A stretch of 64,000 nucleotides of DNA, from positions 5,289,230 through 5,353,229 of the forward strand of contig NC_087079.1 of the NCBI RefSeq assembly GCF_026151205.1, in the 5' to 3' direction. This document shows, piece by piece, positions 1 through 14,300 of this stretch. Every line of letters starts with the position of its first letter. Within the stretch, counting starts at the first letter, position 1. This DNA comes from Bolinopsis microptera. Taxonomy: Eukaryota > Ctenophora > Tentaculata > Lobata > Bolinopsidae. The position numbers and the translations under genes were made by a program. The notes under the pieces are model-generated. The model ran no database searches, was not told the origin of the DNA, and worked only from the letters and a program-made list of their open reading frames with translations.

Positions 1-1
1 T

Positions 2-730
2 AGAGATAGCGGATATAGTCACACCATCGATTATAAAACACCACCGCCTAAAAAGAGAAAGAGATCGCGGAAGAGGAACATCCTATGGTACAATCCCCCA
101 TTCAGTGCAAACGTTTCAACCAACATCGGAAGAAAGTTCTTCGCTCTTATCGATAAGCATTTCCCGAAAAACCTACCGTTACATAAAATCATCAATAGGA
201 ATACCGTGAAAATAAGCTATTGCTGCATGCCCAGTTTGGGAAGGATACTCAAAGGGCACAACAAATCAGTCCTAGAGAAACAATCTGAAAAGAAAAAAGC
301 TCCAGAAAAAGAGTGTAATTGCAGAGACGCCTCGAAGTGCCCCCTCAAAGGACAATGTCTGGCCAAATGCATAGTATACCAAGCAACCGTTAAAACGGCA
401 TCTAACAAGGAAACGGCCTATATTGGATTGACTGAAAACAGTTTTAAGACACGGTGGTACAATCATCGACAAAGTTTTAAGAATTCTAAGCACAGACTGA
501 GTACCGAGTTATCAAAATTGATATGGGACCTCAAGGAGAAGATGATTGAATATAGCATAGACTGGAAGATTATTACTAAATCGAAGAAATATAAGGCTGG
601 AGCGGGGCATTGTGGCCTCTGCTTAGACGAGAAACTATACATACTTAAAACCCCAGGCATTATTAATAAAAGATCAGAAATTATTTCTAAATGTAGGCAC
701 TCTAGGAAATTCTTAGTTAGACATATTTAG
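2..730 (+). mobile_element. Penelope-like retroelement, 3' fragment with GIY-YIG endonuclease
   Basis: The frame is open from base 2 to the TAG-ended ORF at 730, so the reading frame enters from outside the window. After a basic stretch (KKRKRSRKR) comes the linker seen between reverse transcriptase and endonuclease in Penelope-like elements (NILWYNPPFS, then NIGRKFFALIDKHFP, LHKIINRNTVKISYCCMP). A Cys-rich segment follows (CNCRDASKCPLKGQCLAKCIVYQA), then the GIY-YIG domain: YIGLTENSFKTRWYNH with the Arg, ELSKLIWDLK, and a C-terminal LCLDEKLYIL. These elements copy RNA into DNA and nick target DNA with this domain. Only the C-terminal part is present; the reverse transcriptase proper would lie left of base 1. 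Family placement is from motif recognition, not a search. Confidence 0.88.
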
Positions 731-2287
731 TTAGTATTTATTAGTTGTTAGGATTTGTAGTTATTTATATAGGTTTAGTAGTATTGAGTAATTGTTAATT
801 GTTAATTATAAAATTTGATAAAGGAGCACTGTGTTGTATTATGTTTGCCATTTTTATGTTAATTATGTCACTGAAGATTGCTTTTCAAACATGAAACTTA
901 TAGTTTGACAATTGCATAGTTTGCTTTGTACCGATATAATATATATATATATATATGTTTTTCCATATTTTTAAGAGTAATTACAATACTTTAGTATATA
1001 GGGTGGTGTCTGAGGTTAAAAACTCGTGCGCTGTGAAAGACGTTTGACCTTAACCATAATTATGGACATGTAGATTTGCGATCTTATATCATTGTACACA
1101 GCGATATAACTAAGTTGAAGTAAACAAATCGGATAGAAGAAAAACGGCCAGTAATGCAAAAAAGTGCGGTATTTATAGGTCGATTCTACATTCACCGCAC
1201 TTACATTCTGCCTCTGGCATGGCTGCAGATCTTAAGGGATGTAATCTGGCTCTCTGATGTATCATAAGCAAAGAATATTTACTAAAGATGACACCTTGGA
1301 CGCAGACTAGCCCTCTTGGATGGCAATCTCGCCATGAATGTATGTAAGAGCTAGAAAAGTGGCTGTAATTATAAAAGCGACTCTCTGTATCAGCTAAGAT
1401 TTTGGTTTATGCAAAAGCGCGGGCGCTACATTAGTGTTACTCTACACGTCCTGAAGAGCAGAATTTCCAACTCATAATTATATAGCTTATGTCTTAAGGT
1501 TGCTTTAACATAATTGACCTATAAATGCAGGAATATTGTGTTAAAGCGATCGGTTACGGAACATATTACATACTCCACTATAATCCATCTGAATCTAGAC
1601 ACGTAGACTATCACTAATAAAACCATACAAATGGTGCATCTCTTAACTTTAAAGTCTTACAAATTAAACATGTCAAGATAATCTACATTTATACACTAGT
1701 TTTGCAACTAACTGTCCTCAAATAAAATAGGACTGTAAAGTGTAAAATGAACAAATAAAAAGAAATGTAAGTGTCGCTTTATTCAAACGGAGTTCAAGTA
1801 TAAAAAGTAGAAGACGGGAATAAATCAGCAGCTGCACTACTCTAATCGCTTATATGGCATGATAGAGGTGACGACGTTATTGGTCGCTGACATTGACTGG
1901 CGTTATTACCATACATTACATATTATCTACACATATTCCTTTGTATTGGTCACATATGGATTATGTTGTAGCTCAGAATAATGCTTTTGCACAGAGAACA
2001 GCTAGTCGGCGGAATTAGCAGGATCACAAGGCTAAACTGATTGAGTAATAAGCGGAGCATAGCGAGGGATATGGTTTACATGTGATCAAGAGATATCATC
2101 TAGATCAATTTAGGACAATTACTGTCGAACTTTACGTAACCAATGCTGGAAAACATTTAAATATAAAAATCAGCGAATGCGTTTTAAGCCTGGCGATAAT
2201 GAGCTTGAAGCCAGGCAGAGCCCCGAGATCTGCTGGTCCGAATTTCTAAATCTCGTCACAAAATATCCTAATGTGTGATAACACCAG
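731..2287. other. Non-coding stretch upstream of first recognised exon
   Basis: AT-rich sequence with a short TA run near 940-956. I see no convincing gene. A possible short open piece at about 2175-2270 (contains RFKPGDNELEARQSPE) follows an AG and ends in TGA. It has no usable donor before the stop, so I did not call it an exon of the gene that starts at 2288. Confidence 0.4.
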
Positions 2288-2389
2288 GTAAAGTGGAAGA
2301 GCTAGGAGAAGATGCAATAGCTTCAGGGCACGCTTCCCCAGCTGGTTTTGATGTGGTCCAAGAGAGCGGATCTATACAGTCCCTGCCAG
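2288..2389 (+). CDS. BEACH-gene exon 1 (in window)
   Basis: Acceptor ACACCAG, donor CCAG|GTAAGA. Phase 1 in, phase 1 out. It encodes an acidic, low-complexity segment ([17 protein letters not shown]...). This is the first exon I can support; a start codon is not in it. Confidence 0.65.
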
Positions 2390-5300
2390 GTAAGATTCTT
2401 AAATCTTAGTCAAATTTATGATAAAGTTACGAGCACAACAAATCAGCGCAATCTTCTGCAATTTAAATCGATATTAAAGTATAGTATGTACATTGAATAA
2501 CAGGAGAAATGCATATAATGAGTTCCCAATGAGTTGCAAGGCTTGATAATATTAATGACTGATAATTGATAAAGCTAAATCCTTGCAATACCTAACCTTT
2601 AGAATGTGTAGATTGCACAGCTGTAGCTTGTTTACAATAGTGTTGTAAAAATCAACACCTATAAATTTTACGCCTGCCAAATAGTTTTAGAAGTAATTAG
2701 GAGAAATCGACTGCTGCAACACTTCTAATTAGTTATTGTAAATGTAAACACCAACGTCCAACTTGTATAGTAACGATCTAACAATAATTGTGTTCAGATG
2801 AGCCAGAAGCACAGATTAGCAACAATGATGAATCACATGGTAATTCATTTTTTCTCAGCCATTTTTGAGAAGACAAAACATTAGTCTGACTAAGATTAAA
2901 GACGATTTCATGGATTATAATTTATTTTTCGCTAAAGAAAAATTTGACTGAAGTATCTCCCATGTTTTGATAACTAAATTTCAGTGGAGAAGACCGAAAA
3001 TAGAGTTGCCAGATTCGTAATCCTCCTTGAAGAGATGTTAAGGGACTGTCCAACGAATCAAGAATCTTTACTAAGCACCAACGGATTTGCTGTTATCAGT
3101 GCACTTCTCATAAATGTACAAACATTTATCAAAACGTTACATTTGAATGAAAATGAGAGTAAAAACCCACCTCGACCTCGGGCGTGACGTTGCAGTTTGC
3201 CACCATCTTCGCCGATCAAAATAGTCGATCAAAAACTTTCATAAAATCTCGTAGTAATGACATTAAACGAAACGGTAGACCATTTATACCAAAAACGGCA
3301 ACCCCAATTGCTCCTTCATTAATTTTTTTCAGACACCTCCAGATGAATTGAATATGACATTGGTGAAGGCCCTACAATCTTTATGTCTGCTTCTGTCTTA
3401 CGATGTCAACCCAACTAATTCTAGTGACGAAGGTGATCATTGGGAAGTGTATTGCTTGTATGAACTATTCATTGTACTTAAATAGAGTTTATTTTCCAGC
3501 GTCGGGATTTATCGGAAATTTCTCCGGTTCTACTATTATACCTTAACGCTATTGAAAATATTATCGTTAGTTTTTTTATAAACTAACGATGGTTCTACTA
3601 CAATTCCAAGGTAGATATCTTACATCATAACGCTATTGAAATTGAAAATATTAATTAACGTCTAACGATAATATTATATTTTCAGCATACTCTCCTCTTC
3701 TACACGACATATACCAGCACATCTTGTTCAACTTTGAGCTGTGGTCAAAAGTGGATCATGAAGTGAGAATTGGTAAGTTGGCATGCAAAGCCTGTATTGG
3801 CGGGGTAGTGGGGAGGGGGGTTGGTTCGACGAAACCTTCGATATTTGTAAAAACTAGACTTGAATACTGGTAAAGCTAATCGTTGGAGTAAAGCCCCCTC
3901 AACTATGTAACATGATGAAACAAATTTAGTACAATGGTAATGTAATGGATAGGTATGGCAAAATATTCTTTGCTAATAGCGACGTTGCTATTTGCGCGAC
4001 TGAAATGCAATGAAAATGACCTGCCGAACATTGAAGTAAAATATTTTCTTGGAGAAATTCGAGTTTCTCTCATTTTCTTCTTGGACTAAGTGCTCACAAA
4101 GAAGGGCTTTGATGTTGATATCAAAAGGTATAATTATTTTACATAAAACTAAAAGAGCATAATTATTCTGTAAGTCGATGCTTTATAATATAAAATTCTA
4201 TTTTGGTATTTCGGTCATCATGTCTCACCACGGACATTTTCCGTACCATTTTGTCGAAGTCAAAACGATGGTAGGGATTAGGGAATAAAGAGTCGGGTTC
4301 AGATTTAAGAGACGACTCCGGGTGCCAGCAGGACAGCCACGCCCATATTTGGTCCAAATTATGCCAAATTATGCCAAATCATCTTAACATGCTTAAAACC
4401 CGGATTCCCCTGAACTCGTATATTAAGTTCCATCAAGATTGGACAAAAAATGACTGAGTTATGAGCCAAAAACCATATGCTAATATTTGGGCATACGCAC
4501 CAAATTTGATCGACTTTGGCCCATAAATTAAACAAAAATCAATATTTTCAATGAAACCAACTTTAAATAAAAGGTTAACATAAACAACACATCTTCTATC
4601 AGCTCAATATCTACCTAACTGTGGAGTGTGGATTCTGTGTTCAAATAATCGTAAAAAGTGAACAAAATCGCCCATATCTCAGTTCACGATATTCGCGAAA
4701 CTGATTTCGCTCAAAACAATAGAACTCAATAGGGTTTCAATATTTTTTCATGAAATTTTCAGAATCATCATAGAATTGCATGATGACCTTAAGTGTTTGA
4801 GTGGAATTTTGAGTTGGGCCTTTAACAAAATTTGGCGGCCAAATTCTGAAATTTGCCGGGCTTTGAGCATGTTAGGATGATTTTGGCATAATTTGGCACC
4901 GGTGGGCACCCGGAGTCCGGAACCCCCCAAAAGTTCGGCCACAGGTCTTAGTTTTCTGGTCAATTGCTGTCTCGATATCGAATTTCACAAGAAAATCAGG
5001 GTGAACCCCCCTTAATCAATTTTCTCAGCGTTTTCGAAAACACGTAAAATAGTTCGACACGTACTGTAGTTCGACAAACCCCAAATGTAAAGTTCGACTC
5101 TGTCGAACTAAAGTGCGCTACCTGTAGTAGTATAGTTCGACACGTACTAAAGTTAGACAGAGAACTGCGACTGGGCAATTACAACGAAACAAGTGCGTCC
5201 GTATGAACCGATTAAACCAACTTTTATCTTTTTTATTTTAAATATGCAGTCTGCACGCTTATGCAGCATTGAAATCGAATATTACTAGAACATGTCATGA

Positions 5301-8300
5301 CCTCTAAAGGAGTGAATATTACCAACATTACTACAACAATATAATAATTATAATAATTATATGGCCTAGGACACGTAACGTGCGATGACGTCAATGTAGA
5401 ATAATGCTGTGCAACAAAATTACAACATTCTAATAATGTAACTGACCAACTACAAAACCCACCGCGTTCAGAGTTCTTAATGTTCTGAGAGGTGCCGGTG
5501 ATGAGCGGTCACATACGCTATTTATTTGAAATAAACGCGCGAGCTGATTATAGAGGTAGCTGTCTACTCAAATTAACAAGAGATAAGCACAATCCACAGA
5601 ATGCCTGGCACTCCAAGCTCTCGTAAAATATTCTGCCTAAAAACTGTGCGTGCAGGATATAATACTGTCATATTCGGGAATAAACTGGACCCGATAATAA
5701 TCTCTAATATCAGCATGCGTCAATTACGATAAAAAATCTAGACAACATTCAGTCATTGTTTACGTCAACTCGACTAATGTACTTGCCTTCCGAGGAATTT
5801 TACTAATCTGCCTGGAATGCGTCCCAACTCACCTGTCACAACCATTAATTAAACCCTCTCCCCCTCAGCACACATTCGGTATCTTAGCGTGATAATAAAA
5901 GATAATCTACAACTTTCTCCTTTAATTAATTGATTATTTAATTAATCTCCCCCCTCAGCCCACATCCAGTATCTGAGCGTGATAATAAAGGATAATCTAC
6001 AACTGTGTCGCAGACTGTACGGAGTGCAGTTCATGTTGGACGCTGTTAGACTCTACTGTTCTAGCAATATAGAGCAGCCTGACACTGCGTGTGTCCTCAG
6101 ACGTGCCATATTTGGTGAGTTATTTTACCATATTTGGTGAGTTATTTTACCATGTTTGGTGAGTTATTTTACCATGTTTGGTGAGTTATTTTACCATATT
6201 TGGTGAGTTATTTTACCATATTTGGTGAGTTATTTTACCATGTTTGGTGAGTTATTTTACCATATTTGGTGAGTTATTTTACCATGTTTGGTGAGTTATT
6301 TTACCATATTTGGTGAGTTATTTTACCATATTTGGTGAGTTATTTTACCATATTTGGTGAGTTATTTTACCATGTTTGGTGAGTTATTTTACCATATTTG
6401 GTGAGTTATTTTACCATGTTTGGTTAGTTATTTTACCATGTTTGGTGAGTTATTTTACCATATTTGGTGAGTTTTTTTACCATGTTTGGTGAGTTGTTTC
6501 CCCATGTTTGGTGAGTTGTTTTCCCATGTTTGGTGAGTTGTTTTACCATATTTGGTGAGTTGTTTTACCATATTTGGTGAGTTATTTTATCATATTTGGT
6601 GAGTTATGTTACCATATTTGGTGATTTATTTTACCATGTTTGGTGAGATATTTTACCATGTTTGGTGAGTAGTTTTACCATATTTGGTGAGCTATTTTAC
6701 CATATTTGGTGAGTTATTTTACCATGTTTGGTGAGTTATTTTACCATATTTGGTGAGTTATTTTACCATGTTTGGTGAGTTATTTTACCATATTTGGTGA
6801 GTTATTTTACCATATTTGGTGAGTTATTTTACCATGTTTGGTGAGTTATTTTACCATATTTGGTGAGTTATTTTACCATGTTTGGTGAGTTATTTTACCA
6901 TATTTGGTGAGTTATTTTACCATATTTGGTGAGTTATTTTACCATGTTTGGTGAGTTGTTTTCCCATGTTTGGTGAGTTGTTTTCCCATGTTTGGTGAGT
7001 TGTTTTACCATATTTGGTGAGTTGTTTTACCATATTTGGTGAGTTATTTTATCATATTTGGTGAGTTATTTTACCATGTTTGGTGAGTTATTTTACCATA
7101 TTTGGTGAGTTATTTTACCATGTTTGGTGAGTTATTTTACCATATTTGGTGAGTTATTTTACCATATTTGGTGAGTTATTTTACCATATTTGGTGAGTTA
7201 TTTTACCATGTTTGGTGAGTTATTTTACCATATTTGGTGAGTTATTTTACCATGTTTGGTTAGTTATTTTACCATGTTTGGTGAGTTATTTTACCATATT
7301 TGGTGAGTTTTTTTACCATGTTTGGTGAGTTGTTTCCCCATGTTTGGTGAGTTGTTTTCCCATGTTTGGTGAGTTGTTTTACCATATTTGGTGAGTTGTT
7401 TTACCATATTTGGTGAGTTATTTTATCATATTTGGTGAGTTATGTTACCATATTTGGTGATTTATTTTACCATGTTTGGTGAGATATTTTACCATGTTTG
7501 GTGAGTAGTTTTACCATATTTGGTGAGCTATTTTACCATATTTGGTGAGTTATTTTACCATGTTTGGTGAGTTATTTTACCATATTTGGTGAGTTATTTT
7601 ACCATGTTTGGTGAGTTATTTTACCATATTTGGTGAGTTATTTTACCATATTTGGTGAGTTATTTTACCATGTTTGGTGAGTTATTTTACCATATTTGGT
7701 GAGTTATTTTACCATGTTTGGTGAGTTATTTTACCATATTTGGTGAGTTATTTTACCATATTTGGTGAGTTATTTTACCATGTTTGGTGAGTTGTTTTCC
7801 CATGTTTGGTGAGTTGTTTTCCCATGTTTGGTGAGTTGTTTTACCATATTTGGTGAGTTGTTTTACCATATTTGGTGAGTTATTTTATCATATTTGGTGA
7901 GTTATGTTACCATATTTGGTGATTTATTTTACCATGTTTGGTGAGATATTTTACCATGTTTGGTGAGTAGTTTTACCATATTTGGTGAGCTATTTTACCA
8001 TATTTGGTGAGTTATTTTACCATGTTTGGTGAGTTATTTTACCATATTTGGTGAGTTATTTTACCATATTTGGTGAGTTATTTTACCATATTTGGTGAGT
8101 TATTTTACCATATTTGGTGAGTTATTTTACCATGTTTCGTGAGTTATTTTACCATATTTGGTGAGTTATTTTACCATATTTGGTGAGTTATTTTACCATG
8201 TTTGGTGAGTTATTTTACCATATTTGGTGAGTTATTTTACCATATTTGGTGAGTTATTTTACCATGTTTGGTGAGTTATTTTACCATATTTGGTGAGTTA

Positions 8301-11300
8301 TTTTACCATGTTTGGTGAGTTATTTTACCATATTTGGTGAGTTATTTTACCATATTTGGTGAGTTTTTTTACCATGTTTGGTGAGTTGTTTTCCCATGTT
8401 TGGTGAGTTGTTTTCCCATGTTTGGTGAGTTGTTTTACCATATTTGGTGAATTGTTTTACCATATTTGGTGAGTTATTTTATCATATTTGGTGAGTTATG
8501 TTACCATATTTGGTGATTTATTTTACCATGTTTGGTGAGATATTTTACCATGTTTGGTGAGTAGTTTTACCATATTTGGTGAGCTATTTTACCATATTTG
8601 GTGAGTTATTTTACCATGTTTGGTGAGTTATTTTACCATATTTGGTGAGTTATTTTACCATATTTGGTGAGTTATTTTACCATATTTGGTGAGTTTTTTT
8701 ACCATGTTTGGTGAGTTGTTTTCCCATGTTTGGTGAGTTGTTTTCCCATGTTTGGTGAGTTGTTTTACCATATTTGGTGAGTTGTTTTACCATATTTGGT
8801 GAGTTATTTTATCATATTTGGTGAGTTATGTTACCATATTTGGTGATTTATTTTACCATGTTTGGTGAGATATTTTACCATGTTTGGTGAGTAGTTTTAC
8901 CATATTTGGTGAGCTATTTTACCATATTTGGTGAGTTATGTTACCATGTTTGGTGAGTTATTTTACCATATTTGGTGAGTTATTTTACCATATTTGGTGA
9001 GTTATTTTCCAATATTTGGTGAGCTATTTTACCATATTTGGTGAGTTATTTTACCATGTTTGGTGAGTTATTTTACCATGTTTGGTGAGTTTTTTTACTA
9101 TTTTTGGTTAGTTATTTTACCATGTTTGGTGAGTTGTTTTCCCATGTTTGGTGAGCTATTTTACCATATTTGGTGATTTATTTTACCATGTTTGGTGAGA
9201 TATTTTACCATGTTTGGTGAGTAGTTTTACCATATTTGGTGAGCTATTTTACCATATTTGGTGAGTTATTTTACCATGTTTGGTGAGTTATTTTACCATA
9301 TTTGGTGAGTTATTTTACCATATTTGGTGAGTTATTTTCCAATATTTGGTGAGCTATTTTACCATATTTGGTGAGTTATTTTACCATGTTTGGTGAGTTA
9401 TTTTACCATGCTTGGTGAGTTTTTTTACTATGTTTGGTTAGTTATTTTACCATGTTTGGTGAGTTGTTTTCCCATGTTTGGTGAGTTATTTTACCATGTT
9501 TGGTGAGTAGTTTTACCATATTTGGTGAGTTATTGCTAAAATTCGAGTATTTTTGCTGCGTCAGCAAGGCCCAGAAGGCTCCTCTCATAATCCAGTTAAC
9601 TAAAGATCTAAAATTTCTAACGGGTCTTTAAAATAATTCTTTGGTGCCATATTTGGTGCCATATTTGGTGCCATATCTGGTGAGTTGACTAGAGTATGTT
9701 ATATAATCTGTTACATATTAAGAATTATGCATCTATAACTTTATGTGTAATCGAAATGTTGAGCTGATGAAAGTGTTCTGGGGTGGAAGGATTTCCATAA
9801 CGACCACACGTGCCAACTATATAATTGCACTGCAGTTATGAATGCTGCATATCCAGTGAATTGTTGCTAGATGCAGTTAGTGGAAATTCTGTGGAACTTT
9901 CAGTATAATTATTAAAGTGGAATACTCGTTAACTCTAATCTGACTCCATAACTACTTCATAACTACCAATGTTTCTTTCTATCCAATAAGATGCCACCTC
10001 AATTTGCGAATCACCCTTTTTTTTGTGGGAAAAATTAGAGAAAAGTCGGACATGTTCAGAAAGATTTATCGAAAACTTTAGCTGTTGAAATATCGCTGAA
10101 TTGCTAATTTCACTCGCATTCTATGCACATCCGACTGTTCGTCAAGCAATATCGGATATTAATATGGAACACTAACTGTTACTATCTACTCAGGGTTCGT
10201 GAAGTTTTACATGAGACATGGTATCCAGGTAACGGAGGTCAAGTCTATTCTAGCTTTCATCGCAGTTACCCCAGATCTGGATCAGGTTAGACATAATTAA
10301 TTAATTAGACATAATTATATCAATATAATAAAACCCCGATATTCTGCGCACCTATTTACCACGGTCATTTCTTTTCCCCCAAACTCCGCGGTGAATCGGG
10401 ATTTTACTGTACTTAGTTAAATTCAATCCAGGTTCAAGATTGAGCAATCGAGAGACTTGGAAGTAGGGGCTTTGCACTTCCTCAAGCTAGTTTCATATCT
10501 ATCAACCTTATAACAATTTGAAATTGTAACAGAATAAAATCAGAATGATTTCCTACGCAGCGAACTGAATATCAGCTCTTCACAACTCTACACAACTCTA
10601 CCCACATCCATTCTGAGATATCTCATGAATTATTAAATGAGTAGACGACTAAACCAAAGAATTGGCTCTACTAAACTGTATACTGGAAACATTAAACAAC
10701 CGCCATCACTGACTGATTCCACTATAATTACTAAACTGCCCAGTGTATATAGGTACTCCTTCATAATAAAGTCGATTTCCAAGGATGGGAAGTACAGTAA
10801 TTGCCTCCCTAAAATAGCTTGTCTATAATGAAACCTGGAGACAATGCAGAGCCAACAAGGCAAACCAACAAGTGCACTAAGAGGCATGCGTACATAACAC
10901 TAATATCACTACACTCACGAACACTGTGCACTGTCACATACGAACTGCATAATGCCTAGATATTAACAATTTCACTACATTTACTCTTTCTGTAGAATTA
11001 GCTGCTCTGATTCACGGCAGATTTTAACCAGGTTTTATTTAAATCTTCTCATCAATAGTAATAATCTCAAGAGTGTGTTTCTGTCTGTCTGTCTGTCTGT
11101 GGGTAATTTCCGAACGGCTTTTGCATTTCAACTGCGATAGTGAAGTCCCGGCCGTAGGCACGGCCCGGGTTACACTAATATTCATATAACTTTAAAGACA
11201 TGTGGTTATGGGGATGAATAGCAAAATGGTCAAATCGGCAGTACAAACAAGTATTTCAACAGAAATGTAAGGGAGTTACTGCAGTGGACGAACAAAACCG

Positions 11301-14300
11301 TCCAGTGAGTGACGTGTTTACCTCCTCAAGTCTACCAATTAACAATATAATTTAATTTCAGTAGTACTATGTAATGGGATGGAAGTGCTTTAACCAGGTG
11401 TAGCCAGTCCACACCCTGACTCCATAATATGAAGGAATTGTTCTAATTCTGAATGAAAAGCTCGAATATGAGAGATTAAGATGCGCTATCAAAAAAATCA
11501 ACTTGAAACAGTACAAATCTGTTATACGTACTCCGGAATGACAATTTTGTGATAATTTATCAAAATAACGGTATTAATATATTTAATAAGATTGTACGTG
11601 ATAGCATGACCAGTACATGGTATCATTTTAAATTCATTTATCAAGCATATTCCTTTAATTAACATAATATGCATGATTAAGCTTTCCAATCATGCATAGC
11701 TTCATTTGATAATTATCCGAATATTCTGTCAATTGTCGGCGACCATAGAATACTGTATATGAATATTCTAGACAGCTTTCTTGGTTTAAACTAGAGTACA
11801 ATTCAAGCAAGCATTCGCAAATCGATTGACATACTTCTATATTTTATTTTACACACAGACTTAGTCCGGTAAACTGTGATACATGAATTCCCTTACCAAC
11901 CGCGCCTAGTCAAGAGAATGAAAAGCATAATCAATTAGCAGAAAGCTTAATCGATCAATTCATAAAACGTACAGGAAACTGAATAGAGCGTGTGGAAGCC
12001 ACAAGCTAGTTAACAACGATCTGCCTTCTATATAAGTATATACCATAACGCACTGTATTCGAGAGCATGCAGTGAGCTGTCTACCAACTACTAATGGAAC
12101 CATTACCGGGCAACCAATCACTGAGCAGCATAATACCCACGTGGGCTCGTCTCCACCACTCAGAGGGCTAGGAGTCTGCACGTGCTTGGCTTCTGTAGGA
12201 TATTGCCGCTGGGAGAGCATAGTAATGATGTAATTTGTACCTCGTGCAGTAAGATACGTCAAGATAACTACAATCTAACTAGTAGTTATCAACGATTGGT
12301 CAGGTACTAAAACTTTGATATTCCCACTTCTTTCTTATAATGTCCATTTATAACCCGCCAGTCACGGCTATAGTAAAACGTTGATTGATGCAGAGAAAGT
12401 ACCGTCTTATTATACTGCAGCAGCTATTCTGCTTGGAACAGCTCTTAATCTTAACACTGAGTAGATAAGATGCAAGTCGGATATAGATAGAATATCTCGA
12501 TATTGTGATTTACGGTTCTTTACCGATGGTTGAAATTCGTCATCTAGTGTCATCTAGCGCTAGATGTCTACTTTCCAAGGGTCGACCGAGGAATAGCGAT
12601 TTTTCCTCGGCCTCGGCCAACAAAATGAAACCTCGGTTGTCCTCGGCCTCAGTTTTATCAAAGCAAAATTTCCTCGGCCTCGACATCGGTCGCAAATCCT
12701 GCCCTCGGTCGACCCTTGCAGTACTTTCAACTATCGGCAATGATGATGATGAAAGCAAGCTTCTAAATTCGGGATAGCCTGTGGCAGGCAACACCCGATT
12801 CTAATGCTTCTACAGACCTACACAAGTGCAAGTAACCTAATTTAAATGCTGTGTGCATAGTTTCACTTAAAATTCAAGAAGTTTATCAGACAACTTTGCG
12901 TCAGCGAAAAACAAAACAATAACACATCTAACATCTCAATGCCTAATTGAGCAGATTTGTTTCAGATTCTTTACAATATCAGTCAATAAAGTTTTCAAAT
13001 ACATGTATTCTACGACCAACAGATATTATCGCACTACTCATTTGTTTATCATATCGTTGCAAAATCCCAGATCTACGGAGAAGCGTCGCTGGCTCACTCG
13101 GCATGGTCATTCGTTTCGTAACATCAGTATCTTTTGGCCACGCCTTGGTCATTTCAATGAACTAGATAATCGTCACACCTAGCTTGCAGTCTATGACTAG
13201 CACTTCATCCTATATCTACACAGAAGTTGCAGGTCTCTTATCGTCCGATCAGCAACTCGGAAACATTGTCCCAACACAAAGCATTCTCTAATTTTGCACT
13301 GGCCCCTACTTTTATTTTGACCCTACCGCAGTCTCATAGGTTTCCTAGTATTAGTAACTTAGTAATAATCTGGAGTGGAGTTTATTCCACTGTCCTCAGA
13401 CGTTGACATGGTCACAGTCTCTGTTGAAAAGACCTCCGTTTTTAAACTTATTTCCGAAAATGAGTCCTTAGTTATTGGAGCAGCTGATTCGGTTGTTCCT
13501 GTGGGTTGGGAACTCTGGGTACTCTGGCTGGCACCGGTTGATGAATCTGGGGGATTCACCCCTGAACCACTAGTTGATTCAGAAGGGTTCCGATTTGAAG
13601 AACTGGTGGGATAGTCACTTGTTTTAACAGCTGCCCTTGTTGAAGTGGGTGCTTGTTCAGTAGGTTTCTGACTTGGTGAGGTAGACTGAGGTCCTGGTGA
13701 TCCAGTTGAGTAGGATCCCTCTGAGTAAGATTCAGATTCTGGAGATGGGGGATCAGATTCTGGAGATGGGAGATCGGATCCCTCTGTAACTGTAAAGAGA
13801 GAGTTGGTGACGGCTCTGGATAAGCTGTCGTCCCGCAGCTGACGTGGCTCATCTGATACAGTGCTATCTGAAGTGCTATCTGAGGTTCCTGTAATGTAAC
13901 CCAAACTCCTGCCCTGAGGAGAACGGGGTTTATTTGTGGATAATTATCAAACTGATTTTATAGTATAAGTGTCATTTTGTCGTTAAATGTGTCGTCAATA
14001 TTGTCGTCATCTTGGAGTTTATTGGTGGTATCAGGTATGTGACAGTCACCTGGTAAGTTGCCTGTGAGCTGTCTGTCGGTGGTGTGCTACCTGATGTCCC
14101 ACTTCTTGTCAGAGTCGTACCGTCAGATGTAATACTCACCTCTGAGGAGGAAGACTGGAGTTCTGGTGTTGATATTACAGGAGCTCTGCTACTTTCTGAG
14201 CTTGTCTTCTTAATCTTGGGTGTTGTGAGTCTCTGGGTGGACGCAGAGGATGTGCTTGATGACACTGAATTTTCTGAAACAAGTTAAGGGTTCTAGAAGA

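Noticed and set aside
6115..9530. CRISPR-like array
   Set aside because: Units are contiguous 22-bp repeats without unique spacers, in an animal intron.
12505..12794. ORFs on both strands (90 and 84 aa)
   Set aside because: They coincide with the GC-rich MITE at 12577-12717 and have no coding signature.
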